DNA from: Ceratopteris richardii
Lineage: Eukaryota > Streptophyta > Polypodiopsida > Polypodiales > Pteridaceae
Reading direction: 5' to 3'
DNA: 64,000 bases
NCBI GenBank assembly: GCA_020310875.1
Contig: CM035407.1
Coordinates: 85,577,342 to 85,641,341 of the forward strand
This document shows, in pieces, positions 20,406 through 30,799 of this stretch; the stretch's first letter is position 1, and every line of letters begins with the position of its first letter. The translations under genes were made by a program, and so were the position numbers. The notes below the pieces were generated by a model, which saw only the letters and a program-made list of their open reading frames with translations, did no database searches and was not told the DNA's origin.

Positions 20406-23400
20406 TTAAACCTTAGTCTTCTTCACGACATCAGTGTTCCTTGGGACCACTGAGTCTTCATGTCTTACCAGTATTGTGGGAGCTCTGATCTGAAGAGATT
20501 CAGATTCCCATGGGCTTGGAAATTGAGGCAGTTCTTCTAGGGTATTAGATTCAAAATCTAATCCTTTGTCTTCTTGTTTTTCTGCTTTGTCTCTGTAAAT
20601 AGATGGAATGTCTTCGGGAAATTGATTATGAAGATCATCAATCTCAGGAATAGGAGGGGAGTTACCCTTCTCCTTGGCCCATTTCTCTTCTTGTATTTCC
20701 TGCAAGAACTCTTGAGAGTACTGTTGAATTGAAGGAGGTATTCCAGCATCTGTGGAATTAGGAACATAAGCTCCCATTGGTGGTGAGCTTCCTCTTTCAA
20801 TAACTGGTTGAGCCTGTGGAGGTAAAGAAACTTGTGGTTTGTTTACCAATTGCTCTAATCTTTCTAGTAAGCCCTGGAAATGCAAATCTGATTTAATAGA
20901 GTTTGTCTGATTGAACTTTTGACTAGTCTCAAGTATGCCTTGAGCTTGTTCTACCATTTTCATGCACATTTTCATTCGTTCAATCTCTAAATCTGCTCTA
21001 GGGTAACTCTTGTCTAGGTTTGCAGCTGTAGGCCCTTCTTGAAGTCGAGCCTGGTAGGCCTTGAACATCATGTCCAAGCCTTCTGGGGTTGGATCTGCAA
21101 GAACAGACCCTGGCTGCGGTCTATTTACAATGGGTGGTGGGATGGGATAAGATGGAGTGGATGGAGTTTCGACATGTGAGGGGTTTTGAGATGTGATGTC
21201 TTCTATTTTTGTTTTTGCATCTTTCAAGCTTTCTTCTAGTTCCAATAACTTTTTATTCCACTTGCGATTAGCCTTCTCTCTGGTATCTTTCCATGTTCTT
21301 GTTTTCCTCCTACTAGGTTCTCCCGATTCACTCGACTCCGATTGCTCTACTGGTTTATCATGTTTTAAGGCTTGTGCTCTAGTGACAGCTTGTATAGGAG
21401 CCACGTTACTGCAACTTGAACTTGAATCCGCCACTAAGCCTACCACATAAATAGGTGTAATCTTGGGTGCACTAGAGGGGTTTCTTGGACAATCTCTGGG
21501 GAGATGGTCTTTGCCACAATTAGGACAAAAAGCTTGTATTGTGATAGCCTGTCCTTGACTCGGGGATGGTGGATGGGGACAATCACGAAGGAAATGGTCG
21601 CCCTGACATCTAAAACATGGTCCTCTAGGAGCTTGTGGTCTTACTTGTCTCAGTTGGGGCCTAGGGTTAGCATTTGCGTACATGACATTGGAATATTCAG
21701 GCTCCCAATTTTGTTCCATAGGTTGTGCCTCATATTGATACAGGTAAATCTCACTATGTTCAGGTGACTCTGTGTAATAAGCATGTGGACTACCTTCATG
21801 GGAGTAGTCTGAACTATGAGCATGAGATTCATTATCTGGTATCAATGGGGTTAGTGGGACCAATGCTCTATTTGGATTTTCCTCTCCCACGGCATACTTG
21901 ACTGGAATCACGTTGGCAGGAGTTGGTGGTTGGTTTCCCAAGACTGGTTGTGGCCTATATTGTGCCTGATATTGCTGTTGTGGTCGATAATATGGCTGTT
22001 GGTATTGGTTCTGATATCTACCTTGTTGGAAAGGTTGCTGATAAGTTTGTCTAACAGCCTGCCTATTGTAGGGACAATCTTGAGCCGTGTGGTTCGTGTA
22101 TTTTCTCTCAATAGTGCAATATGGAGCATTCCTTTCTCTAATGTTTTGGTTTTGCATTGGGCATACGTTAGCCTTGTGGTCCCCTCCACAGGTATAACAT
22201 CGATTCAATGAGGTGACTCTTGGTATTTTTCTATTTTGAACTCCTAGCTTCTTGGCAACTTGCTCAGATATCTCATCTATTTCCGTGGAGATCTTCGAAG
22301 TATGACTAGTAGAACTATCAGAATCCTTATAGAGTTTGGACAATCCTAACTCCTCACCCAAGTTATATTCTATGTCAATGCACGTCCGCACACACTCTTC
22401 TATGGATCTAGGCTCTTTCAAGTACACATATGATCTTAACTTTGTGCTCAGTAAGCCATCTAAGAACAAAGCCACTTGTTTGGCTGGTGTGGGTAACTCT
22501 GGAGTAGGGCATCTTTCTAGGTACTGTCTGAACCTTCTACCTGCTAGTCGCACTGTTTCTTGGGGTTTCTGCTTGAAACTGTGGATCAAGGATGATGTGT
22601 TATGCCTGATACCACTCTTGGAAAATTCTACAATGAATTCGTCTAGCAGCTGACCTATATCACGATAGTTGCGACTACTCAATGGTTGAAACCAAGCCGA
22701 GGTAGTGCCCTTAAGAGTCAAACCAAATGCCTCGTATTGGGTGAATAAATCCTCAACCTGTTCAGCTCTTAACACTTGTTTGAACTCAGCCACATGATCA
22801 TAAGGATCTCCTGACCCGTCAAAATAATTCTTCATGGCCTTGATCACTTGAGTGGGTCTAAGGGTTCTTGTGTGCTCTCGGGGTCTAGGCAATGGAAAAT
22901 CATGTTCATCTCTTTCTTGCCTATGTGCTTGATGTCTCTCTCTTTCAGGTCTTTCATTTTCAAATCCTGCTCTATTTCTGCCCACCGTGTGTGCAAAACT
23001 TACCTCAGGTATCTCTCTAGTTCTTTCTCTCTGGGCTTCATGAGCTTGGGATGATCCTACTCCTTGGAGGCCATGGGAAACATTGGATCTTGGTGGAGGG
23101 AAAATCAATTCATTCTTCCAAGTATATGCATGTCTATCATGTTCCGTTACCAAGAAAATTTTCTCTGACGTGTTATCCAGGTAGACAACTTTGCCTCGTA
23201 TCTCTGGATCCTTGAACTCATAGATGATGACTATGCCCAATTGGCTAGGTTGATCTGGCTTGAATCTCCAAAAGGCTTCCTCTGTTTCTCTATTCAAGAA
23301 TAGTTTTATGCTTTTGTTGTCTTGAGGGATCCAGTCTGGAGTGATCACTCTGGTCAAAACTGACTTGCCTCTAGGAGTCTGGGGTCCTTGTCCTACATTT

Positions 23401-23870
23401 CCTTGTTCTAGGTCTCCTATCTCATTCTCATGAATGATATTTCCAAACTCATCGGTCCTATCTGGTTGGTTGGTAACCACATACATGGTTCCTTCCTTAT
23501 CAATGTATGAACCCTCTTCGAACTTGACCACCGGGTGTTCAAGTCCAAAGGATTGATCTGGATTTTTGAGTTGGACCACTGATCGCCTCAGGCCATCCTC
23601 ATAGATGCAAGCACCTAATCGGTTGGTCCGAATATATTCCAACTGCGTCTTATAGGGACCTTCTGGTGTTTGTAGATGGGCAGTCTCTGAGCCACCTGCA
23701 GGTTTCCCCATGCTAAAAGACATTTCTGAGTCACTTGTGTCTGAACTTAGTCCGTAAGGATGACCACTTAGTTGTTGTGCCCAAGACTTAGCTGTATGGT
23801 TGACACTGGATTGAGAAGATCTAAGGCTTTGTCTATCCTTGCCTAGGTGTCTACCACATCTCAAGTTCAT
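20406..23870 (-). CDS. Gypsy-2 gag (1,154 residues, ends at a mutational stop)
   Basis: The frame opens at ATG 23870, equivalent to the Gypsy-1 start (both MNLR-x-GRHL). Residues about 66-265 form a conserved region with no family I recognise (YEDGL, KNPDQSFGLEHP, ITPDWIPQDNKSI, IYEFKDP). The capsid-like Retrotrans_gag domain is about 330-510 (NYFDGSGDPYDHVAEFKQVL, IRHNTSSLIHSFKQ, LFLDGLLSTKLRSYVYLK). Zinc knuckles: CYTCGGDHKANVC near 557-570, a degenerate one near 582-598, then CFRCQGDHFLRDC near 750-763 and CPNCGKDHLPRDC near 782-795. A charged, probably helical segment is at about 855-895. It should coat element RNA in virus-like particles. The stop at 20406 separates it from PR1 and is mutational rather than programmed. 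Confidence 0.92.
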   Translation of the reverse strand: MNLRCGRHLGKDRQSLRSSQSSVNHTAKSWAQQLSGHPYGLSSDTSDSEMSFSMGKPAGGSETAHLQTPEGPYKTQLEYIRTNRLGACIYEDGLRRSVVQLKNPDQSFGLEHPVVKFEEGSYIDKEGTMYVVTNQPDRTDEFGNIIHENEIGDLEQGNVGQGPQTPRGKSVLTRVITPDWIPQDNKSIKLFLNRETEEAFWRFKPDQPSQLGIVIIYEFKDPEIRGKVVYLDNTSEKIFLVTEHDRHAYTWKNELIFPPPRSNVSHGLQGVGSSQAHEAQRERTREIPEVSFAHTVGRNRAGFENERPERERHQAHRQERDEHDFPLPRPREHTRTLRPTQVIKAMKNYFDGSGDPYDHVAEFKQVLRAEQVEDLFTQYEAFGLTLKGTTSAWFQPLSSRNYRDIGQLLDEFIVEFSKSGIRHNTSSLIHSFKQKPQETVRLAGRRFRQYLERCPTPELPTPAKQVALFLDGLLSTKLRSYVYLKEPRSIEECVRTCIDIEYNLGEELGLSKLYKDSDSSTSHTSKISTEIDEISEQVAKKLGVQNRKIPRVTSLNRCYTCGGDHKANVCPMQNQNIRERNAPYCTIERKYTNHTAQDCPYNRQAVRQTYQQPFQQGRYQNQYQQPYYRPQQQYQAQYRPQPVLGNQPPTPANVIPVKYAVGEENPNRALVPLTPLIPDNESHAHSSDYSHEGSPHAYYTESPEHSEIYLYQYEAQPMEQNWEPEYSNVMYANANPRPQLRQVRPQAPRGPCFRCQGDHFLRDCPHPPSPSQGQAITIQAFCPNCGKDHLPRDCPRNPSSAPKITPIYVVGLVADSSSSCSNVAPIQAVTRAQALKHDKPVEQSESSESGEPSRRKTRTWKDTREKANRKWNKKLLELEESLKDAKTKIEDITSQNPSHVETPSTPSYPIPPPIVNRPQPGSVLADPTPEGLDMMFKAYQARLQEGPTAANLDKSYPRADLEIERMKMCMKMVEQAQGILETSQKFNQTNSIKSDLHFQGLLERLEQLVNKPQVSLPPQAQPVIERGSSPPMGAYVPNSTDAGIPPSIQQYSQEFLQEIQEEKWAKEKGNSPPIPEIDDLHNQFPEDIPSIYRDKAEKQEDKGLDFESNTLEELPQFPSPWESESLQIRAPTILVRHEDSVVPRNTDVVKKTKV

Positions 23871-25370
23871 AAGCTTTGGCTAAGAGTCTAAAATTTCCCC
23901 TTGGTATGGTTCAAAAATCCTTTGGAGTCCCCTTGGGTTCCAGGTCCCACTTGAAGGTCAACTTCAAACGAGCTATAGAGCTCAAAAAATGGACTTTGGA
24001 TGAAAAAGTTATGTCAAATCAGGCTCTTGGGGGTCAAAACAGGCAAACAGGACCTTTTGGAAAAAATCGCGATTTTGTGAAATCAAGAGAATCGCGATTT
24101 TGTGAACTTCAAGAGAATCGCGATTTTGTGAACTTCAAGAGAATCGCGATTTTGTGAACTTTCAGAGAATCGCGATTTTGTGAACTTCAAGAGAATCGTG
24201 ATTTTGTGAACTTTCAGAGAATCGCGATTGTGTACCTTGAGAATCGTGTTTTCACAAAATCGTGTTTTTGGATGAAAATCGTGATTTGTGAGAATCGCGA
24301 TTTTGAGCAGAGAATCGTGTTTTTGAGAATCGCGATTTTGAGCTGAGAATCATGTTTTCACAGAATCGCCTTTTCACAATATCGTGTTTTTGCTGAAAAT
24401 CGTGTTTTTGTTGAAAATCGTGATTGGTGAGAATCACGATTTTGAGAAGAGAATCGTGTTTTTGAGAATCACAATTTTGAGCAAAGAATTGTGTTTTCAC
24501 AGAATTGTGGTTCACAGAATCGTGATTTCACAAAATCATGATTTTGTGAACTTCAAGAGAATCGCGATTTTGTGAACTTTCAGAGAATCGCGATTGTGTA
24601 CCTTGAGAATCGTGTTTTCACAAAATCGTGTTTTTGGATGAAAATCGTGATTTGTGAGAATCGCGATTTTGAGCAGAGAATTGTGTTTTCGAGAATCGCA
24701 ATTTTGAGCAGAGAATCGTGTTTTCATAGAATCGTGGTTCACAACTCGTGTTTTCACAAAATCGTCATTTCACAAAATCGTGTTTTCACAAAATCGTGTT
24801 TTTGAGAATCATGTCTTAGAGAGTCGTGTTCTAGAGAATCGCGATTTTGTCTCAGAGAATCATGGTTTCAAAAAATTTAGAGAATCGCGATTTTGAGCAC
24901 AACCACAGAATCGCGATTCTGAGAATGACCACAGAATCGTGTTCTTTTCAAAAGGCTTTTAGGCAGGAAAGAGAGAATCGTGATTTTCAAAAAAAAAAAA
25001 TTGAATTTTCACAGAATCGCGATTTTCATCACAAAATCGTGTTTTTTGGCAGGAACTTCGAATTTCTGAGCGCTGAGCAATGGTGAGCTCCGTATGTGCA
25101 GAAAATCATGAAAAAACACAGCGCTTGCACTCTCTTGCACTTCCTAACTCCTCCTCGCACAATAATGCATGAAAGATGGTATGAAAATGATGAAAATGCA
25201 CTAAAAAACAAGAAATTTCTATGACGAAGAAGAAGGAAGAAGATGGAGATGGTGATGATGATGAAGATGAAGAAGAAAAATCAGAAAATGAACAAAAACG
25301 ACAGTTTTTTTACCTTCCAATGTCGCAAATCTACGATCTTACCATCACAACGCTCGTCCTCGAAGCTCTC
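23871..25370 (-). other. Gypsy-2 untranslated leader
   Basis: About 1.5 kb separate primer site and gag. The primer-proximal end (25220-25370) is homologous to the Gypsy-1 leader, including the GATGATGAAGAT stretch. The middle is the 1-kb array at 24060-25050. The gag-proximal end (23960-24030) shares with Gypsy-1 a block containing GAGCT, ATGGA and GATGAAAAAGTTATG. No coding sequence is supported; open frames across the array come from its repeats. Confidence 0.8.
24060..25050. repeat. Tandem array with AATCGCGATT core
   Basis: About 1 kb of degenerate short repeats is built on GAGAATCGCGATTTTGTG and ACAGAATCGTGTTTTCAC variants. The first units (24060-24200) are about 25 bp and regular; later ones drift. 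AATCGCGATT, a 10-bp palindrome, recurs more than ten times. A larger block is duplicated at an offset of 366 bp: the passage with TGTACCTTGAG occurs at 24231 and again at 24597. The array occupies the same leader position as the different array of Gypsy-1 and shares only the TCGCGA core. Confidence 0.92.
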
Positions 25371-25388
25371 TCCTCGGCAACGGCGCCA
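25371..25388 (-). promoter_or_regulatory. Gypsy-2 primer-binding site, tRNA-Asp type
   Basis: On the minus strand it reads TGGCGCCGTTGCCGAGGA, one mismatch from the Gypsy-1 site. It lies 8 nt from the LTR end, the same spacer as in Gypsy-1. Confidence 0.9.
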
Positions 25389-25396
25389 AAATTTGG

Positions 25397-26005
25397 TGTA
25401 GCTCAAGCATAAGCACCACCTCCTTTACTTGTCAATCCGCGGAGACGTGAGGACCGGTATGAAGACCACGAGCAAGTGAAGGCACAAGTGTGTGAGTGAA
25501 AGCACACAAACATGCACACACATACACACACACGCGCACAAGGTAAGATCAAAGAGAGGAACAATGGAAAGCTTCAATTGCCAAAGAGTTCTCTTACAAA
25601 AGCTCTATTCTCTAACAAGCTAACCCCAAAAATGATCTCTCTAGCTCTTTTTATAGTTTTTTGACTAGTTTTGGCCCTGTCCTGACCTAGTGTCCGACCT
25701 AGTTAAAAATTAGGTTCCAGGGCTTATTTGAGGGCTCAAACGAAGTCTAAAAATTATGAAAATTGGTAGGATGATAGTTCTAGTACTCCTCAAGCTCAAG
25801 GACTCCTCAGCTTGAACAAAATGGAGTTAAAAATATAGAAAATGGCATTTACAATGGTTTTTAGTGATGAAAATCACTATTTTTGTAGGGGATTCTTCTG
25901 AAAATTTGGCATACACTTCTTGGAGCTCCCTACTTGCTCTCTCTTCTTCTATGTCCACTTATTTGATGTGCTTCCATGTTTTATGCTTGACCTTGAGTTC
26001 CAACA
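25397..26005 (-). repeat. Gypsy-2 5' LTR (609 bp)
   Basis: Plus-strand ends are TGTAGCTC (25397) and CCAACA (26005). A TATA motif is at 25647-25655 and a CA run at about 25515-25545. Its outer end joins Copia-A gag sequence. It is the more complete of the two Gypsy-2 LTRs. Confidence 0.92.
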
Positions 26006-26582
26006 ACTGGTCATCTGCTTTCAAGCCATTCATGACCTATCTTACAATTTGTTCTTCATCTATTACCTCTTCAATGCTTCCCAACTGATCCCCTACATCC
26101 TTGAGCTTTGTGAAAAAATCAGTCACATTTTCTTTGGGAGCTTTCTTGAGAGTTGTGAAGTCCAGCCATAGTTGATGCTTTCTGGCCTTTGTACTTGAAG
26201 AGAAGAAGGCTTCAAGTGCATTCCACACTTCTTGAGATGTTTTACAACTTCTAATGTGAGGCAACAAAAATATAAGATAGAGTTGAGGAGATAAGACCTT
26301 GCAAGTACATCCTTGGAGCACCATGTGCTCAATCTTTCTTGCTCTTCTTGTGTTGGTTGACCTTTGTGCCTGAAACTTGGCATAACTACATCTCTAGCTA
26401 TATAACCCAAATAGATCCAAAGAGAGAGAAAGCAAATATAAGATCATAAATGGCTCATTAAGAGTCCTTTATAGATTCTTGCCTTGAAGATAAACTTTCA
26501 TCCTTAATGACCAGGTGAGTAGTTACCTCTATCCAATTTTTCAATTGATGAAGGAAATCCATCTGCCATGTTGTCCAACCTT
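26006..26582 (-). pseudogene. Copia-A gag N-terminal half
   Basis: Read on the minus strand, the gag begins just after the primer site at ATG near 26556 (MADGFPSSIEKLDRGNYSPGH-stop). It continues with breaks through RHKGQPTQEEQERLSTWCSKDVLARSY and WNALEAFFSSSTKARKHQLW to KLKDVGDQLGSIEEVIDEEQIV, where Gypsy-2 interrupts it. It is UBN2-type copia gag, homologous to Copia-B. A stop at codon 22 and at least two frameshifts make it inactive. Confidence 0.9.
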
Positions 26583-26594
26583 GCTGTGATACCA
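26583..26594 (-). promoter_or_regulatory. Copia-A primer-binding site, tRNA-iMet type
   Basis: The minus strand reads TGGTATCACAGC, one base from the standard plant copia site TGGTATCAGAGC. It is 3 nt from the LTR end at 26598. Confidence 0.88.
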
Positions 26595-26597
26595 CTA

Positions 26598-27880
26598 TGA
26601 AGACATGGATTTGTACTTGGTGAAGATGAAGTGGTGTTGCAAAAACTTTGCAGTGCACTAGCCAAATGAAGTCCAGAGATATGTGATGGGCCCTTTTAGA
26701 TTTCAAAAGGATGCATTATGCACCCTATGTTCCTTTGAAGATCACTCTCAAAAGGATAAATCAAAACAGATTGGTAGAAGTTGAATCAAGTGTAAAAAAC
26801 TTGTTATTTTGGTTCATACACCTATTCAGTGTTTTGAATAATTCTCTCGCCATACCAGCAATTAACTTAATTCCTTTTGGGGAACTCTTATTAACTTAGT
26901 AAGCTAACAATCAAGAGTGATTTCATAAAAAATGATGAGCCACATAAAGAGAAAAGTATTTAACAAGTTGTAGCATCACCCCGATTTTCACAGGTTGTAG
27001 CAATACTCATACCATGAGCAGAAAAATATTTATATCACGCGATTCCACGATGCAATGATTATGAATTTTTTTAAGCATATACTAGACTGTATGTGAATTC
27101 TATAAAGCTTTAAATCATGGAAAATGATGAACTACACACTAAGAATCAGCTTTGAGAAATACACTGATCTAATGGAGTGCTGACAGAGAAGTAGAATATG
27201 AGGAGATATAGGCAACTTCAAATGAACATAGCTCACCATTGGAAAACTAAAATGCAATGAAAATTTGTGAGTATATATTAGACACAAGGAGAAAAATTCA
27301 CTAACTTAAATCACTAAAAAGGATGTACCAAGCTCAGAGAAATCATCTCTACAATCTGATTCCAAAAACTGAGGGATATGGTAGTGAACAATACACTTGC
27401 AAAATCATGAAGTTATGCACACAAATGATCATGAAAATGAATGTATATTGATTGTAAAGTATAATGGACTTACCAGTAAGTATGTGTGCCTTGAAAACAC
27501 ACTCTAAATTGACATGAAGCCCTGCTCATAGAGGTACTAAAAACTTTGACTAGAAGGCCATGTATATATAATCATCTTTGGAGTCTAATTTTGAATTTGA
27601 ATCTCTCCTAAAATCACTATAAAATCTTTTAGTGATTGATTATCCTACTCATTCAATCATAAATTCATGGCTTTTATCCTTCCTACTCATCAAGTTGACT
27701 CAACCACTTAGATTCCTTTACTTTTACAGCAAGTAAGTACTCAAAAATTACAAGAGGGAGTTCACAAGTGAACTCTACAAGGAGATGACATTTCCTTTAA
27801 ATTTCTAAGCCTTTTGATGACTCAAGCCATCACTTGGACTTGCCATGGACTTCTTCCAATAGTTCCAACTCTTCTTCTAT
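26598..27880 (-). repeat. Copia-A 5' LTR (outer boundary approximate)
   Basis: It ends at 26598 next to the primer site. A minus-strand TATA-like TATATATA lies near 27572-27580, preceded by a TTCAAATTCAAAATT block matching the promoter-proximal block of the Copia-B LTR. The outer end is set only by comparison with Copia-B spacing and could be off by tens of bases. There is no coding sequence in this 1.3 kb. Confidence 0.65.
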
Positions 27881-28196
27881 CGCTATGTCCTTTCCTATAT
27901 ATTTTTGGTGCAATTATACACAAGCCCACATGCATGATTAACTCACTTGTGCTTGATTCATTGGCATAATCTATGCAAGACTTCATATGATTAGTCTCTT
28001 ATAAAAATCCTTCATATTTATCCTTGTAAAAGTGGATTACACCCACGTGGAGTAAGGAAGCTCTTAAATCATGAATCAAACAGTTGTTGAGTGATGAGGG
28101 AATCTATCCTACACTTTAGGAGTCAACGTTTAGGTAGAAGTTTGAATTTGAATTCAAAGCTTGGCTCCAAACTTGACTATAAGAAGAGGATGGATG
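27880..28196 (+). repeat. Truncated copia LTR fragment, plus orientation
   Basis: From about 27906 the plus strand follows the start of the Copia-B LTR: TTGGTGCA, then CAAGCCCACATGC, CTTGTAAAA, GAGGGAATCTATCCTA, GTTTAGGTAGAAG and a TTGAATTTGAATTC block before TATAAGAAG. It stops at about 28196 where Gypsy-3 begins. It belongs to a relative of Copia-B in the opposite orientation to Copia-A. Confidence 0.7.
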
Positions 28197-30797
28197 GTAC
28201 ATTCTTTTCTTGTGTCTCAGAGTCATTTGGGTTCCTATGCAGATTCTTTTTCTCGTTGCTCTTGACCAAGTATTCTAACCTCTCCAGTAGTCCTTGAAAG
28301 TGTAATTCAGGTTTTGCAATGTTATTCCAATTAAGATAACGAGAGGCTTTGAACATAACTTGTGCTAATTCTACCATCTTCATGCAAAGTTTAGTCCTCT
28401 CAATTTCTAGGTCTACTCATAGATAATTCTTACTCATTTCAGCTATCTGGGGTCCTTTTTTAATCTCGCCTGATATGCACGAAACATCATGTCTAGATCT
28501 TCTGGTATGGGTTCTACTAAAATTGATCCTGATCTTAGAGCTAGATTCTCCTGATTAGATTCTTGTGAAGTCGATTCTAGGATTTAGGCTCTAAATTCCT
28601 TTAAACTTCCTTCCAACTCAGTTATCTTTTTACTCCATTTTCTCTTAACTCTTTCTCTGGAGTCCTTCCAAGATTTCGTCTTTTTATTACTAGACTCTCC
28701 AACTTCACTAGTTCCAAATACTTTTTCAAGATTAAGTTGTTGATTTCGTAAGAGCACCTGGGCTCTTGTTATAGCTTGGATAGGCACGTATGTAGGGTTG
28801 GATCCATCTGTGTTATGTATAATACCTATCATGTTGATCGGTGTCACTTTTGAGGCATTACCAGGGTTCTTGGGACAATCTTTGATGACATGCTCTTTAC
28901 CACACTCGCCACAAAACCCTTGTATGTTATAGTATTGTGATTGTCCTGCTATCGGAGGATGTGGACAATCCTTTATGAAATGATCTCCTTGGAACCTAGA
29001 GCATGGTCCTCTAGGGCCCTGTGGTCTTTGCTATCTTAATTGGGGATGCATATTAGGATTCGTATACATGACATTGGCATAGTCGGGGTCCCAACTGGGT
29101 TCTACTAGTGGACTATCATATTGATATGTTTCCACATGTTCTTATGACTCCATATAGTATGCGGGTGGTCTATCTACATGAGTACAGTCCAAACTATTAG
29201 AATTAAGGTCACTTTGTGTGATCAGGGGTGAAGAAGGCACTAAAGCCCCATTGAGGTTTTCTTCAGGAGCAGCGTATTTAACTGAGATGACATTAGCTGG
29301 TGGAAGTGGTTGGTGAGCTAAAACAGGTTGTGGTCTCTGTTGAGCTTGATAAGGATGGCTTTGAGGAGGCCTATAGTAATGAGGTTGAGCATTGTATTGG
29401 CCTTGATACCTTCCTGGTTGAGGGTATGCTTGCGGGTAGTTCTGTCGTACTACATGTTTGTTGTATGAGCACTCTTGAGCAGTGTGATTCGTATATCGTC
29501 TCTCAATCATATAGTATTGGCCGCTAGGGTTGGCTTGTGGTTATGTTACATGGGGACACACATTTTCCATATGATCACCACCACAGGTGTAACAACGTTT
29601 GTTTGTTGTTAACCTAGGCATCTGCTTGCTAGAAACTCCTAGTTTCTAGGCCACTTTTTTTGCTAGGTCTTCTATCGAGATAGAAAGTTTTGAGGATGCT
29701 AGAGATGAACAATCTGAGCCCTTATAGACTTTTGAGAGTTCCAACTCATCTCCTAAGTTGTCCTCAATGTCTATACAAATTCTTACACATTGCTCTAGTG
29801 TTCTCAGTTCCTTCAAGTATACATAGGAGCGTAGTTTAGAGCTAACGAGGCCATCTAAAAACAATGACACTTGCTTGGCCTATGAGGGTTGCTCTTGCAT
29901 TGGACATCTCTCAGTGTAGTGTCAAAACCTACGTCCAGCCAGCCTAACTGTTTCGTGAGGGGTCTGCTTGAAGCTGTGAATCAACGAAGAGGTATCATAT
30001 CTTATTCCACTTTTAGAGAATTATGTGATGAATGACTCTAACAAGTGATGAATATCTCTAAATTGCCTTTTTTGCAATGGTTTGAACCAAGTTAGAGCCG
30101 TATTCTTTAACGTTAGTCCAAATGCATTATATTGTGTGAACATGTCTTCTACTTGCTCTGCTCTTAGCACTTGCTTAAACTCCACAACATGGTCATGGGG
30201 ATCTCCTATCCCATCAAAATAATTTCTCATTGATTTTATTAGTTGAGTGGGTCTTAGTATCCTTGGGTGTTCAAGTGGTCTAGGTAGAGGAAATTGATCT
30301 CTACCACCTAGTATTCTAGATTCCTTTGTCTTTCCAATCTATTGGTGTCCCTGGTTGGTCTATCTCTCCCTATGGGAGGAGTGAAACTTACTTCTGGTTT
30401 CTCTTACTTCTGGTTTCTCTTTGTTCTTTGAGTACCATGGGCTGAGGATGTTCCAGCACCCTGATGGCTCATGTTTACATTTTTTGGTGAAGGAGGGAAT
30501 ACTAACTTGCCTCTCCATGTGTAGGTATTTCTCGCATGGTGTGGTACTACAAATACTCATTCTGAAGTATCATCCAGGTATACAACCTTTCCAGGAGTAT
30601 CTGGGTCCTTGAATTCGTAAATCATGATGGAGCCTACCTCACTGGGTTGTTCCATTTGGTACCTCCAAAATGCTTCATCAGTGTCCTTATTTAGAAACAA
30701 TTCTATGCTTGTATTGTCTTGAGGGATCAAATCTGGGTTTAGTACTCTTGTCAACATAGATTTCCCTCTAGGTGTCCTAGGTTTGTCTCCTAATGGT
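28197..30797 (-). pseudogene. Gypsy-3: decayed gag fragment
   Basis: This is a gag-only remnant of the same gypsy family. Minus-strand pieces in order: N-terminal unknown domain (30557-30757, LNPDLIPQDNTSIELFLN and IYEFKDPDTPGKV), capsid (30021-30230, NYFDGIGDPHDHVVEFKQVL; 29646-29870, LFLDGLVSSKLRSYVYLKE), proline/tyrosine-rich spacer (29142-29510), zinc-knuckle pair near 28880-29000, and helical C-part (28584-28847; 28177-28383). Many stops and shifts. It is cut mid-gag on the left by copia LTR sequence. On the right it meets plus-strand ORF3 sequence head to head. No protease or RT is attached. Confidence 0.9.
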
Positions 30798-30799
30798 TC

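Larger units (their letters stand above)
12842..26005 (-). mobile_element. Gypsy-2: full-length Ty3/gypsy element with broken pol (13.2 kb)
   Basis: Both ends are visible. The 5' LTR is 25397-26005, the primer site 25371-25388, gag 20406-23870, decayed pol 14741-20405, polypurine tract 13249-13262 and 3' LTR 12842-13248. It is inserted in the gag of Copia-A. At that point the uninterrupted homologue Copia-B (reverse complement) reads ACTTG; the left flank has ATTG and the right flank ACTGG, a worn target duplication. It shares LTRs with Gypsy-1 but has a different leader array. Point nonsense and frameshift changes in pol make it non-autonomous. Confidence 0.93.

Noticed and set aside
20403..20408. 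Stop codon between gag and protease as a programmed readthrough site
   Set aside because: Gypsy-1 and Gypsy-6 have a Gln codon here and read straight through, so the Gypsy-2 TAA is a nonsense mutation.
24252..24805. Open frames of 60-90 codons across the Gypsy-2 array on both strands
   Set aside because: They are translations of short tandem repeats with no family match.
26711..26899. Small plus-strand frame in the Copia-A LTR
   Set aside because: It lies in LTR sequence, antisense to the element, with no family resemblance.
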